Of a stretch of DNA of 37,255 nucleotides, positions 7,529-17,345 are shown one piece after another (the stretch's first letter is position 1; each line of letters begins with the position of its first letter). This stretch comes from Methylobacterium sp. GXS13 (GTDB lineage: Bacteria > Pseudomonadota > Alphaproteobacteria > Rhizobiales > Beijerinckiaceae): NCBI RefSeq assembly GCF_001455965.1, contig NZ_LKKO01000054.1, positions 1-37,255 on the forward strand, given 5' to 3'. The translations under genes were made by a program, and so were the position numbers. Under the pieces are notes generated by a model. That model searched no databases. It was not told where the DNA came from and worked only from the letters and a program-made list of their open reading frames with translations.

Positions 7529-9124
7529 ATGCAGCTCACCCTCTGGACCTACGAAGGCCCCCCGCATATCGGCGCGATGCGCGTCGCCACCGCCATGACC
7601 GGGCTGCACTACGTGCTGCACGCGCCGCAGGGTGACACCTACGCGGACCTGCTGTTCACGATGATCGAGCGGCGCGATGCCCGCCCGCCCGTCACCTACA
7701 CGACCTTCCGGGCGCAGGATCTCGGCCGCGACACCGCCGAGCTGTTCAAGACCTCGGTCGCCGCCGCCTATGCGCGCTTCCAGCCGCAGGCGATGATCGT
7801 CGGCGCCTCCTGCACCGCCGAGCTGATCCAAGACGATCCGGGCGGGCTCGCCAAGGCCCTCGACCTGCCGATCCCGGTGATCCCGCTGGAGCTGCCGGCC
7901 TACCAGAAGAAAGAGAACTGGGGAGCGTCCGAGACCTTCTATCGGTTGGTCCGGGTGCTGGCCGAAGCCCCCGCCCCGCGTCCCGCGCGGGAGCCGGGGC
8001 GGCGCCCGCTCTGCAACATCCTCGGGCCCACGGCCCTGGGCTTCCGGCACCGCGACGACCTGATCGAGATCCGCCGCCTGCTCGACAGCCTTGGGATCGA
8101 CGTCAACGTGGTGGCGCCCCTCGGCGCCAGCCCGGCCGATCTCGGCCGCCTGAAGGACGCCGACTTCAACGTCGTGCTCTACCCGGAGACCGCCCGCAGC
8201 GCGGCCGAGTATCTCAAGAAGGCGTTCGGACAGCCCTTCACGCAGATCGTCCCACTCGGTGTCGGCGCCACCCGTCGCTTCGTCGCCGAGGTCGCGACGC
8301 TCGCCGGCCTCGATCCGGCGCCGCGCCTCGACGGCCCGGACTCGCGCCTGCCCTGGTACTCGCGCTCGGTCGATTCGACCTACCTGACGGGCAAGCGCGT
8401 CTTCGTGTTCGGCGACGCGACCCACGCGATCGGCATCGCCCGGATGGCCGCCAGCGAACTCGGCTTCACGGTGGTCGGCCTCGGCACCTACGGCCGCGAA
8501 TTCGCCCGCGAGGTCCGGGCCGAGGCGGCCCTGCACGGCATCGAGGCACTGATCACCGACGATTACCTCGACGTCGAGGCCGCGATCCGCGCCGCCGCGC
8601 CGGAACTGGTCCTCGGCACCCAGATGGAGCGCCACGTCGCCAAGCGGCTCGGCATCCCCTGCGCGGTGATCTCCGCCCCGATCCACGTCCAGGATTTCCC
8701 GGCCCGCTACGCCCCGCAGATGGGTTTCGAGGGCGCCAATGTCCTGTTCGACACCCTGGTCCATCCGCTGATGATGGGCCTCGAGGAGCACCTGCTCGGC
8801 ATGTTCCGGGAGGATCCCGAATTCCACGACGGCGTCGGGCCGTCGCATCTCGGCGGCAACCCGCGTGCGGCCTCCGCCGCGGAGGCCCCGGAAGGCGTGG
8901 CAGCGGCCGATCCGGCACCGGCGACCGCCCCGATCCTTCTGGACGAGGACGTCGTGATCACGGCCGCGCCCTGGGCGCCCGACGCCGAGAAGGAACTCAA
9001 GAAAATCCCGTTCTTCGTGCGCGGCAAAGCGCGCAGCAACACGGAGAAGTTCGCCCGTGAGCGGCGGCTGCCGCTCATCACCCTCGAAACCCTCTACGAC
9101 GCCAAGGCGCATTATGGCCGCTAG
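7529..9124 (+). CDS. bchB: Dark-operative protochlorophyllide reductase subunit BchB
   Basis: Second subunit of the NB component and the one that binds much of the protochlorophyllide. The 531-residue product starts MQLTLWTYEGPPHIGAMR as in the family. Asp36 (APQGD) is present, the unusual non-Cys ligand of the NB cluster. The stretch GASCTAELIQDDPGGLA and the C-terminal PFFVRGKARSNTEKFA segment are typical. An Ala/Pro-rich linker near residues 445-475 separates the core from the C-terminal domain. GGAGG lies just upstream of the ATG. Its last 11 bases overlap the start of bchH. Confidence 0.97.
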   Translation: MQLTLWTYEGPPHIGAMRVATAMTGLHYVLHAPQGDTYADLLFTMIERRDARPPVTYTTFRAQDLGRDTAELFKTSVAAAYARFQPQAMIVGASCTAELIQDDPGGLAKALDLPIPVIPLELPAYQKKENWGASETFYRLVRVLAEAPAPRPAREPGRRPLCNILGPTALGFRHRDDLIEIRRLLDSLGIDVNVVAPLGASPADLGRLKDADFNVVLYPETARSAAEYLKKAFGQPFTQIVPLGVGATRRFVAEVATLAGLDPAPRLDGPDSRLPWYSRSVDSTYLTGKRVFVFGDATHAIGIARMAASELGFTVVGLGTYGREFAREVRAEAALHGIEALITDDYLDVEAAIRAAAPELVLGTQMERHVAKRLGIPCAVISAPIHVQDFPARYAPQMGFEGANVLFDTLVHPLMMGLEEHLLGMFREDPEFHDGVGPSHLGGNPRAASAAEAPEGVAAADPAPATAPILLDEDVVITAAPWAPDAEKELKKIPFFVRGKARSNTEKFARERRLPLITLETLYDAKAHYGR

Positions 9125-12100
9125 AGCGCTCTCCCCCGGACGCGAGGCCGGCTCGACGCAGAGACCGCCGATCCGCGTCGTCATCGTCACGCTCGACAAC
9201 CACCTGGCGAGCGCGGTGGAGCGGGCGCGCCTGCGGCTGCGCTCCGAGATGCCGGGGCTCGTGCTCGGCTTCCACGCGGCGGCCGAGTGGGACACCGACC
9301 CTTCCGCCCTCGACGCCTGCCGCAGCGACATCGCGCAGGCCGACATCGTGCTCTCGGCCATGCTGTTCATGGACGAGCATGTCCGGGCGATCCTGCCGGC
9401 GCTCGCGGCCCGACGCGACGGCTGCGACGCGATGGTCGGCTGCATGTCGGCGAGCGAGGTGGTGAAGACGACCAAGCTCGGCCGCTTCGACATGAGCGGC
9501 AACAAGCGCAGCGCCCTGGATTTCCTGAAGAAGCTGCGCGGCAAGCCCGGCCAGCAGGGCAATGCCGGCCGGCAGATGGCCCTGGTGCGCAAGCTGCCGA
9601 AGATCCTGCGCTTCATCCCGGGCTCGGCGCAGGACGTGCGCGCCTACTTCCTGACCCTGCAATACTGGCTCGCCGGCTCGGACGAGAACGTCGCCGCCCT
9701 GGTCCGCTTCCTGGTGCACCGCTACGCCGCCGGCGCGCGCGCCGTCTGGCGCGAGGGCCCGGCCGCGCCGGCCCCGCTCGACTATCCCGAGACCGGCCTC
9801 TACCACCCGCGCATGGCCGGCCGGATCGGCCAGGATCCGGCCCGCCTGCCGCGCTCAGCGGTCACGCGGGGCCGCGTCGGCCTGCTGCTGATGCGCAGCT
9901 ACGTGCTCGCCGGCAACACCGCCCATTACGACGGGGTGATCGCAGCCCTGGAGGCCAAGGGCCTCGAGGTGGTGCCGGCCTTCGCCAGCGGCCTCGATAA
10001 CCGCCCGGCCGTCGACGCCTTCTTCATGCGCGACGGCCGGGCGCGGATCGATGCCCTGGTGTCGCTCACCGGCTTCTCGCTGGTCGGCGGCCCGGCCTAC
10101 AACGACGCCGCCGCCGCAGAAGCGATGCTGGCGCAGCTCGATGTGCCCTACCTCGCCGCCCAGGCGCTGGAATTCCAGACGATCGAGCAATGGGAGACGG
10201 GCGAGCGCGGCCTGTCGCCGGTCGAGGCGACCATGATGGTCGCGATCCCCGAGCTCGACGGGGCCACCGCTCCGATGGTGTTCGGCGGCCGTTCCTCGGC
10301 CTCGGGCAGCGACAATGCCCGGGACATGCGCGCCCATCCCGAGCGGGTGACGCGGCTGGCCGAGCGGGTCGAGAGCCTGGTCTCCCTCCGCCGGACGCCG
10401 AAGGCCGAGCGCAAGCTCGCGGTGGTGCTGTTCAACTTCCCGCCCAATGCCGGCGCGACCGGCACGGCCGCGTTCCTGTCGGTCTACGCCTCGCTGCTCA
10501 ACACCCTGAAGGGCTTGGCTGCCGACGGCTACGCCGTGGAGATCCCGGAGAGCGTCGACGCCCTGCGCGAAACAATCCTGGAGGGCAACGCCAAGCGCTA
10601 CGGGACCCAGGCCAACGTCCATGCCCGCATCCGGGCCGAGGACCATGTCCGGCGCGAACGGTACCTCGCCGAGATCGAGACCCAGTGGGGCCCGGCGCCC
10701 GGCCGTCACCAGACCAACGGCTCCGACCTGTTCGTGCTCGGGGCGCAATTCGGAAACGTCTTCGTCGGGGTGCAGCCGGCCTTCGGCTACGAGGGCGACC
10801 CGATGCGGCTGCTGTTCGAGCGCGGCTTCGCGCCGACGCACGCGTTCTCGGCCTTCTACCGCTACCTGCGCGAGGATTTCGGTGCCGACGCCGTGCTGCA
10901 TTTCGGCACCCACGGGGCGCTCGAATTCATGCCCGGCAAGCAGACCGGCCTGTCCGAGACGTGCTGGCCGGAGCGGATGATCGGGGCGCTGCCCAACATC
11001 TACCTCTACGCCGCCAACAACCCGTCCGAGGGGACGCTCGCGAAGCGCCGCTCCGCCGCGACGCTGGTGAGCTACCTGACCCCGAGTCTCGCCACCGCCG
11101 GACTCTATCGCGGCCTGCTCGACCTGAAGAGCTCCATGGAGCGCTGGCGCGGGCTCGATCTCGAAGCGGTCACCGAGCGCGAAACCCTCGCCCGGCTGAT
11201 CCAGGAGCAGGGCGCGGCCGTCGATCTCGTCCCGGCCGAGCCGGCCTGGACCGGCGATCTCGGCGCCCAAGTCGCAAACCTCTGGTCGGCCGTGCAGGAG
11301 CTGGAGCAGACCCTGATCCCGCACGGGCTGCACGTGGTCGGCGAAGGCGTTCCGGAGGACGAGCGGGTCGACCTGCTCCTCGCCCTTGCGGAAGCCTCAC
11401 ACGGGCTGAAGCCTGATCGCGCCGCCATCGCCGCGCTCATCGCGGGGAAGGGCGCCGAGGCGGCCTTTGCGGTCTCCGGCCTGACCGGCGATCCCGAGAC
11501 GCGCGCCGCCTTCGCGGTCCTTGCCCAGACCGACGCCCTGCTGGCACGGGACCATGAGCTTCCGGCCTTGCTGCGGGCTCTCGACGGCCGGTTCATTCCG
11601 CCGGTGGCCGGCGGCGACCTGTTGCGCAACCCGGCGATCCTGCCGACCGGACGCAACATCCACGGTTTCGATCCGTACCGCCTGCCCTCCGCCTTCGCGG
11701 TGGCCGACGGTACCCGGCAGGTCGAGCGCATCCTGGAGCGCTTCGCCGCGGATGGAAAACCCTGTCCCGAGAGCGTCGCCCTGGTCCTGTGGGGCACCGA
11801 CAACCTGAAGAGCGAGGGCGGCCCGATCGCCCAGGCTCTGGCCCTGATCGGCGCCGCCCCGCGCTTCGATGGCTACGGCCGGCTCAGCGGCGCCGAGCTG
11901 ATCCCGCTGGAGACCCTCGGCCGCCCGCGGATCGACGCGGTCGTCACCCTGTCGGGCATTTTCCGGGATCTGCTGCCGCTCCAGACGAAGCTCCTCGCGG
12001 AGGCATCCTTCCTAGCCGCGAGCGCGGACGAGCCGGTTGAGAAGAACTTCGTTCGGAAGCATGCTCTGGCGATCCAGGCCGAGCAGGGTTGCGATCTGGA

Positions 12101-12842
12101 AACCGCGGCGTTGCGTGTCTTCTCGAACGCCGAGGGGGCCTACGGCGCCAACGTCAACCAGTTGGTCGATTCCGGGGCCTGGGACGACGATGCCGAGCTG
12201 TGTGAGACCTTCTCGCGCCGCAAGAGCTTCGCCTATGGCCGCTCGGGCAAGCCCGCGCCGCAGCGCGCCCTGATGCAGGCGGTGCTCGCCTCCGTCGACA
12301 TGGCCTACCAGAACCTCGACTCGGTCGAGGTCGGCGTCACCTCGGTCGACCATTACTTCGACGGGCTCGGCGGTATGGGCCGGGCGGTGGCGAAGGCCCG
12401 CGGCGCGGCGGTGCCGATCTACATCAGCGACCAGACCCGCGGGGAGGGGCGCGTGCGCTCCCTGGAGGAGCAGGTGGCGCTGGAGACGCGCACCCGCATG
12501 CTCAACCCGAAATGGTACGAGGGCCTGCTCGGCCACGGCTACGAGGGCGTGCGCCAGATCGAATCCCACCTGACCAACACGGTCGGCTGGTCGGCCACCG
12601 CCAATGCGGTCCAGCCCTGGATCTACGAGCGGATCACCGAGACCTACGTGCTCGACCCGGCCATGCGCGAGCGCATGGCCACCCTCAACCCCACCGCCTC
12701 CGCCAAGGTCGCCCAACGGCTGATCGAGGCTCACAAGCGCGGCTTCTGGACCCCCGACGCAGCGATGCGGGACGCCCTCGACCGGGCCGAGGAGGAACTG
12801 GAAGATCGTCTCGAAGGCGTCACCACAGGAGTCGCCGCATGA
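9114..12842 (+). CDS. bchH: Magnesium chelatase subunit H BchH
   Basis: Large porphyrin-binding subunit of Mg chelatase; it receives Mg2+ and protoporphyrin IX and makes Mg-protoporphyrin IX with BchI and BchD. The ATG at 9114 gives 1242 residues, the usual size; a longer open frame to 9057 overlaps bchB further and looks untranslated. Family features include VVIVTLDNHLASAVERA at the N-terminus, CMSASEVVKTTKLGRFDM, the central VLHFGTHGALEFMPGKQ and QTGLSETCWPERMIGALPN, and YGANVNQLVDSGAWDDD in the C-terminal half. It overlaps bchB by 11 nt and bchL by 4 nt (ATGA). Confidence 0.97.
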   Translation: MAARALSPGREAGSTQRPPIRVVIVTLDNHLASAVERARLRLRSEMPGLVLGFHAAAEWDTDPSALDACRSDIAQADIVLSAMLFMDEHVRAILPALAARRDGCDAMVGCMSASEVVKTTKLGRFDMSGNKRSALDFLKKLRGKPGQQGNAGRQMALVRKLPKILRFIPGSAQDVRAYFLTLQYWLAGSDENVAALVRFLVHRYAAGARAVWREGPAAPAPLDYPETGLYHPRMAGRIGQDPARLPRSAVTRGRVGLLLMRSYVLAGNTAHYDGVIAALEAKGLEVVPAFASGLDNRPAVDAFFMRDGRARIDALVSLTGFSLVGGPAYNDAAAAEAMLAQLDVPYLAAQALEFQTIEQWETGERGLSPVEATMMVAIPELDGATAPMVFGGRSSASGSDNARDMRAHPERVTRLAERVESLVSLRRTPKAERKLAVVLFNFPPNAGATGTAAFLSVYASLLNTLKGLAADGYAVEIPESVDALRETILEGNAKRYGTQANVHARIRAEDHVRRERYLAEIETQWGPAPGRHQTNGSDLFVLGAQFGNVFVGVQPAFGYEGDPMRLLFERGFAPTHAFSAFYRYLREDFGADAVLHFGTHGALEFMPGKQTGLSETCWPERMIGALPNIYLYAANNPSEGTLAKRRSAATLVSYLTPSLATAGLYRGLLDLKSSMERWRGLDLEAVTERETLARLIQEQGAAVDLVPAEPAWTGDLGAQVANLWSAVQELEQTLIPHGLHVVGEGVPEDERVDLLLALAEASHGLKPDRAAIAALIAGKGAEAAFAVSGLTGDPETRAAFAVLAQTDALLARDHELPALLRALDGRFIPPVAGGDLLRNPAILPTGRNIHGFDPYRLPSAFAVADGTRQVERILERFAADGKPCPESVALVLWGTDNLKSEGGPIAQALALIGAAPRFDGYGRLSGAELIPLETLGRPRIDAVVTLSGIFRDLLPLQTKLLAEASFLAASADEPVEKNFVRKHALAIQAEQGCDLETAALRVFSNAEGAYGANVNQLVDSGAWDDDAELCETFSRRKSFAYGRSGKPAPQRALMQAVLASVDMAYQNLDSVEVGVTSVDHYFDGLGGMGRAVAKARGAAVPIYISDQTRGEGRVRSLEEQVALETRTRMLNPKWYEGLLGHGYEGVRQIESHLTNTVGWSATANAVQPWIYERITETYVLDPAMRERMATLNPTASAKVAQRLIEAHKRGFWTPDAAMRDALDRAEEELEDRLEGVTTGVAA

Positions 12843-13732
12843 ACATCGCCATCCGCAATCCGGTCATCGCCCGGAAGGAAGAAGGCAGCGTCCAGGTCGC
12901 CCTCGACCCGGACCTGAAGATCGAGACCGCAAAGGTCTTCGCGGTCTACGGCAAGGGCGGCATCGGCAAGTCCACCACCTCGTCGAACCTGTCCGTGGCG
13001 TTCTCCAAGCTCGGCAAGCGGGTGCTGCAGATCGGCTGTGACCCCAAGCACGACTCGACCTTCACGCTGACCAAGCGCCTCGCGCCCACGGTGATCGACG
13101 CCCTCGAGGCGGTGAACTTCCACTCGGAAGAGCTGCGCGTCGAGGACTTCGTGGTCGAGGGCTACAACGGCGTGATGTGCGTCGAGGCCGGCGGGCCGCC
13201 GGCAGGCACGGGCTGCGGCGGCTATGTGGTCGGCCAGACCGTGAAACTCCTCAAGGAGCACCACCTCCTGGAAGACACCGACGTCGTCGTGTTCGACGTA
13301 CTGGGCGACGTGGTCTGCGGCGGCTTCGCTTCGCCGCTCCAGCACGCTGATCGGGCGCTGATCGTCACCGCCAACGACTTCGATTCGATCTTCGCGATGA
13401 ACCGGATCGTGGCGGCGATCCACGCCAAGTCTAAGAACTACCCGGTGCGGCTCGGCGGCGTCATCGCGAACCGCTCGGCCAAGACCGACGAGATCGACCG
13501 GTTCAACGACGCGGTCGGCCTGAAGCGGCTGGCCCACTTCCCCGACCTCGATGTGGTCCGCCGCTCGCGGCTGAAGAAGTCGACCCTGTTCGAGATGGAT
13601 TCCTCCCCCGAACTCGACGCCGTCACCGCCGAGTACATGCGACTGGCCGAGACGCTCTGGGCCGGTGGGGAGCCCTGCGAGGCCCTGCCGATGAAGGATC
13701 GCGACCTGTTCGAGTTCCTCGGGTTCGATTGA
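12839..13732 (+). CDS. bchL: Dark-operative protochlorophyllide reductase ATPase BchL
   Basis: Homodimeric iron-sulfur ATPase, related to nitrogenase NifH, that passes electrons to BchNB. The ATG at 12839 overlaps the bchH stop and gives 297 residues. The P-loop is YGKGGIGKSTTSSN (residues 37-50). The two Cys that bridge the dimer [4Fe-4S] cluster are Cys126 (GTGCGGY) and Cys160 (GDVVCGGF). The N-terminus is about 29 residues longer than the shortest family members, so the P-loop and both Cys shift together. bchM follows after 16 nt. Confidence 0.97.
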   Translation: MNIAIRNPVIARKEEGSVQVALDPDLKIETAKVFAVYGKGGIGKSTTSSNLSVAFSKLGKRVLQIGCDPKHDSTFTLTKRLAPTVIDALEAVNFHSEELRVEDFVVEGYNGVMCVEAGGPPAGTGCGGYVVGQTVKLLKEHHLLEDTDVVVFDVLGDVVCGGFASPLQHADRALIVTANDFDSIFAMNRIVAAIHAKSKNYPVRLGGVIANRSAKTDEIDRFNDAVGLKRLAHFPDLDVVRRSRLKKSTLFEMDSSPELDAVTAEYMRLAETLWAGGEPCEALPMKDRDLFEFLGFD

Positions 13733-13748
13733 GAGTGGGGTTCGACTG

Positions 13749-14453
13749 ATGGCCGGCGCCAGCTACGATACCCGCAGGGGTGAACTGACCACCTATTTCG
13801 ACCGCACCGCGGTCGAGGCCTGGTCGCGCCTGACCTCCGACGCGCCGGTGAGCCGCATCCGCGCCACCGTGCGGGCCGGCCGGGACGCGATGCGCGGGAC
13901 GCTGCTCTCCTGGCTGCCCGCCGACATGACCGGCTTGCGCCTGCTCGATGCCGGCTGCGGCACCGGGGCGCTCAGCGTCGAGGCCGCAAGGCGCGGGGCC
14001 GAGGTGGTCGCCATCGACGTGTCGCCGACACTGGTCGGTCTCGCCCGGGACCGGCTTCCGGCGATCCCCGGCCCCGGCCGGATCGAGTTTCGCGTCGGCG
14101 ACATGCTCGATCCCGGCCTCGGCCGGTTCGACCACGTCGTCGCGATGGATTCGCTGATCCATTACCGCGCCGCCGACATCGTCCGGGCGCTGGCGGTCCT
14201 GGGCGCCCGCACGGATGGGTCCGTCCTGTTCACCGTGGCGCCCCGCACGGCCTTGCTGACCCTGATGCATGCGGCCGGGAAGCTGTTTCCCCGCGGCGAC
14301 CGCTCGCCGGCGATCGTGCCGGTGACCGAGGGCGGCTTGCGCCGGCGGATCTCCTCGGAGCCGGCGCTCGACGGATTCACCTGGGTACAGAGCCATCGGG
14401 TCAACAGCGGCTTCTACCTGTCGAACGCGATCACGCTGGGTCGTTCGCGATGA
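13749..14453 (+). CDS. bchM: Mg-protoporphyrin IX methyltransferase BchM
   Basis: Transfers a methyl group from S-adenosylmethionine to the C13 propionate of Mg-protoporphyrin IX, the product of BchHID and the precursor for AcsF. The 234-residue protein has SAM-binding motif I LLDAGCGTG (residues 65-73), an acidic end of strand 2 (VVAIDVSP) and the family N-terminus YFDRTAVEAWSRLTSDAPVSRIR. The stop overlaps the lhaA start (ATGA). Confidence 0.96.
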   Translation: MAGASYDTRRGELTTYFDRTAVEAWSRLTSDAPVSRIRATVRAGRDAMRGTLLSWLPADMTGLRLLDAGCGTGALSVEAARRGAEVVAIDVSPTLVGLARDRLPAIPGPGRIEFRVGDMLDPGLGRFDHVVAMDSLIHYRAADIVRALAVLGARTDGSVLFTVAPRTALLTLMHAAGKLFPRGDRSPAIVPVTEGGLRRRISSEPALDGFTWVQSHRVNSGFYLSNAITLGRSR

Positions 14454-15883
14454 GCAGCGCCGCCTCCCAAAAACTCACCCGCGCCCTGATGCGCCTCGGC
14501 CCGGCGATCCTGCCCTTCGCGGATGCCGCCACCGTCGAGCTGCCGCTCGGCCGGCTGCTGCGGCTCGCCCTGTTCCAGGTCACGGTCGGCATGGCCGCGG
14601 TGCTGCTGATCGGCACCCTGAACCGCGTGATGATCGTCGAGCTCGGTGTGCCGGCCTGGATCGTCGCGGTGATGCTGGCCCTGCCGCTGATCTTCGCGCC
14701 CCTGCGAGCCCTGGTCGGGTTCCGGTCGGACACGCACCGCTCGGTGCTGGGCTGGCGGCGGGTGCCGTATATCTGGTTCGGCACCCTGCTCCAGTTCGGC
14801 GGGCTGGCGATCATGCCGTTTTCCCTGCTGATCCTGTCGGGCGACACGACCGGCCCGCTCTGGGTCGGCGACGTGGCGGCAGCGTTCGCGTTCCTGCTGG
14901 TCGGGGCCGGGCTGCACACCACCCAGACCGTGGGTCTGGCGCTCGCCACCGACCTCGCCCCCGCGCATGCCCGGCCGAAGGTGGTGGCGCTGCTCTGCGT
15001 CGCGCTGCTGTTCGGGATGATGGCGAGCGCCCTGCTGTTCGGGCTGTTTTTGGCGCATTTCTCGCCCGTGCGGCTGATTCAGGTGATCCAGGGCGCGGCG
15101 CTCGTCACCATCGTGCTGAACGGGGTCGCCCTGTGGAAGCAGGAGCCGCGCGCGCCGCACCGCACACAGACCGCGCCGGCGCGGGATTTTCGCACCTCCT
15201 GGCACGCCTACGCCGGGCAGGGCACCGCCCGCCGCCGGCTCGTGGCGATCGGGCTCGGCACCGCGGGGTTCTCGATGCAGGACATCCTGCTGGAGCCCTA
15301 TGGCGGCCAGATCCTGCACCTTTCGGTCGGGCCCACCACCGCACTGACCGCCCTGCTTGCAGCCGGCGGCGGGCTCGGCCTGCTCGTCGCCGCCCGCTGG
15401 CTCGGGCGCGGCGGCGACCCGTTCCGGGTCTCCGCGGTCGGCGTCGGGATCGGCATCCTGGCCTTCTCGGCGGTGGTCTTCGCCGCGCCGCTCGCCTCGG
15501 CCGACCTGTTCGCGGCGGGCGTCAGCCTGATCGGGTTGGGCGGCGGCCTGTTCGCCCAGGGCACGCTCACCGCCTCGATGAACCGGGCCGGTCCCGAGGA
15601 TACCGGGCTGGCGCTCGGTGCCTGGGGTGCCGTCCAGGCCAGCGCCGCGGGGATCTCGATCGCCGCAAGCGGCGTGGTGCGCGACATCGGCGGTGCCATC
15701 GCCCAATCGGGCGTGCTCGGCGAGGGCATGAACGAGCCCGCGATCGGCTACCTGATCGTCTACCACATCGAGATCGCCCTCCTGTTCGCGGCCCTGATCG
15801 CCCTGGGACCGCTGGTGCGGGAGGACGCGCGTGCAGCAGGGAAAAATCGGCTCGGCGGCGCCCTCGCCGAACGGGCGGCCTGA
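14450..15883 (+). CDS. lhaA: Light-harvesting 1 assembly protein LhaA (PucC family)
   Basis: Membrane protein of the bacteriochlorophyll delivery family needed for assembly of the LH1 antenna around the reaction centre. The 477 residues include about 12 hydrophobic helices. The family loops GFRSDTHRSVLGWRRVPYIW and SMQDILLEPYGGQIL and the motif TLTASMNRAGPEDTGLALGAWGA are present. It overlaps bchM by 4 nt and is followed 18 nt later by puhA, the standard bchM-lhaA-puhA order. A puhA promoter is often found inside lhaA in related species; none was identified here. Confidence 0.94.
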   Translation: MSSAASQKLTRALMRLGPAILPFADAATVELPLGRLLRLALFQVTVGMAAVLLIGTLNRVMIVELGVPAWIVAVMLALPLIFAPLRALVGFRSDTHRSVLGWRRVPYIWFGTLLQFGGLAIMPFSLLILSGDTTGPLWVGDVAAAFAFLLVGAGLHTTQTVGLALATDLAPAHARPKVVALLCVALLFGMMASALLFGLFLAHFSPVRLIQVIQGAALVTIVLNGVALWKQEPRAPHRTQTAPARDFRTSWHAYAGQGTARRRLVAIGLGTAGFSMQDILLEPYGGQILHLSVGPTTALTALLAAGGGLGLLVAARWLGRGGDPFRVSAVGVGIGILAFSAVVFAAPLASADLFAAGVSLIGLGGGLFAQGTLTASMNRAGPEDTGLALGAWGAVQASAAGISIAASGVVRDIGGAIAQSGVLGEGMNEPAIGYLIVYHIEIALLFAALIALGPLVREDARAAGKNRLGGALAERAA

Positions 15884-15901
15884 GACTCGGGGAGGACAGC
15901 C

Positions 15902-16681
15902 ATGCCAACCGGCGCCATTACAGGGTACGTCGACGTCGCCCAGGTCGTGCTCTACGCCTTCTTCATCTTCTTCTTCGGGCTGGTGTTCTGGCTCCGCCGG
16001 GAAGACCGGCGCGAGGGCTACCCGCTGGAGAACGAGATCGTCGGCCGCCGCAAGGCGCCGGACCCGGTCCTGATCCCGCGCTCCAAGGCGTTCCACCTGC
16101 CGGGCGGCGAGACCACCTACGCCCCCCAGGCGGTGCAGGGCCGCGACGACATCGAGACCGGAATCCCGGCCCGCAAGGTCGAGCCTTGGCCCGGCGCGCC
16201 CTACGAGCGGACCGACGCGTCGCTGCAAGCCGGCGTCGGCCCCGGCTCCTGGGTCGTCCGGCACGACGTGCACGACAAGACCTGGGACGACGAGTACCGG
16301 ATCGTGCCCCTGCGGGTGGCTACGGCCTTCGTCATCCACGAAGCCGGCCCGAACCCGATCGGCATGACCGTGTTCGGCACCGATAACGCGGTGGCGGGCG
16401 TCGTCAGCGACGTCTGGATCGACCGCGGCGAGTCGCTCATCCGCTACTACGAGGTCGAGTTGCCCACCGGTGGCCGCCGGCTGATGCCGACCACGTTCTG
16501 CCGGGCCGGCGGCTTCACCAAGACGGTGAAGTCCGAGGCCCTGCTCGCCGCCCAGTTCGCCGATATCCCGGTCACCCGGGATCCCGACAGCATCACCTTC
16601 CTCGAGGAGGAGCGGATCATGGCCTATTTCGGCGCCGGCACGCTCTACGCCACTCCGGCCCGGGCGGAGCCCCTGCTATGA
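15902..16681 (+). CDS. puhA: Photosynthetic reaction centre subunit H PuhA
   Basis: H subunit of the type II reaction centre; it anchors and caps the L and M subunits and forms part of the proton path to the secondary quinone. The 259 residues contain one transmembrane helix (about 11-31, VAQVVLYAFFIFFFGLVFWL) followed by the family RREDRREGYPLE, then a cytoplasmic beta-rich domain including VSDVWIDRGESLIRYYEVEL and FCRAGGFTKTVKS. GGGGAGGA lies upstream of the ATG. It overlaps puhB by 4 nt. Confidence 0.97.
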   Translation: MPTGAITGYVDVAQVVLYAFFIFFFGLVFWLRREDRREGYPLENEIVGRRKAPDPVLIPRSKAFHLPGGETTYAPQAVQGRDDIETGIPARKVEPWPGAPYERTDASLQAGVGPGSWVVRHDVHDKTWDDEYRIVPLRVATAFVIHEAGPNPIGMTVFGTDNAVAGVVSDVWIDRGESLIRYYEVELPTGGRRLMPTTFCRAGGFTKTVKSEALLAAQFADIPVTRDPDSITFLEEERIMAYFGAGTLYATPARAEPLL

Positions 16682-17334
16682 GCGGCGATTTCCTTCCCGA
16701 GGGCACCCTGCGGGGCCTGCCCGGCCCGCTGCCGGCGAACGAGCGCATCCTGTGGCAGGGGGCGCCGACTACGGGGGGCCTCTGGGTCCGGGCCTATCAT
16801 GCCCGCCTGGTCGCCGCCTGGTTCGTTGCCTGCGCTCTGGCCTTCGGGCTCACGGCCGGATCGCCCATCTCGGCGCTCACCACCGTCGGCCTGACCCTGC
16901 TGGTCGGCGCGGTCGGCCTCGCCCTGCTCTGGCTGTTCGCGTGGCTCAACCACCGCACCACGGTCTACACGATCACCGACCGCCGAATCGTGATGCACGT
17001 CGGCATCGCCCTGCCGGTGACGCACAATGTGCCCTTCGCGCAGGTCGAGGGTGCGGCGTTGCGTGCCTTCACGGACAGGAGCGGAGATCTGCCGCTCCGG
17101 TTGCGGCCGGGCCTGCGTATCGCCTACCTTCAACTGTGGCCGCATGCCCGGCCCTGGCGCATCGCCCGGACCGAGCCCATGCTGCGTTCCGTGCCCGATG
17201 CGGACGCGGTGGCGAGGCTGCTGGCGCGGGCCATCGAGGCCCATGCCGAGCTGTCTCAGACGGTGCGGCCCATGATCGTGCCGCGTCCGCGGGCGGTCCA
17301 AGACAATCCCGGCCGCCTCGTCGCGGCCGAGTAG
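16678..17334 (+). CDS. puhB: Reaction centre assembly protein PuhB
   Basis: Required for reaction-centre and LH1 assembly in Rhodobacter capsulatus. The 218-residue protein has an N-terminal segment (LPANERILWQGAP), two or three hydrophobic helices (about 43-90) and a bacterial PH-like domain starting at YTITDRRIVMHVGIALPVTHNVPF. It lies directly between puhA and puhC, overlapping puhA by 4 nt and leaving an 11-nt gap to puhC, as in other clusters. Confidence 0.92.
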   Translation: MSGDFLPEGTLRGLPGPLPANERILWQGAPTTGGLWVRAYHARLVAAWFVACALAFGLTAGSPISALTTVGLTLLVGAVGLALLWLFAWLNHRTTVYTITDRRIVMHVGIALPVTHNVPFAQVEGAALRAFTDRSGDLPLRLRPGLRIAYLQLWPHARPWRIARTEPMLRSVPDADAVARLLARAIEAHAELSQTVRPMIVPRPRAVQDNPGRLVAAE

Positions 17335-17345
17335 GGAGAGGCGCG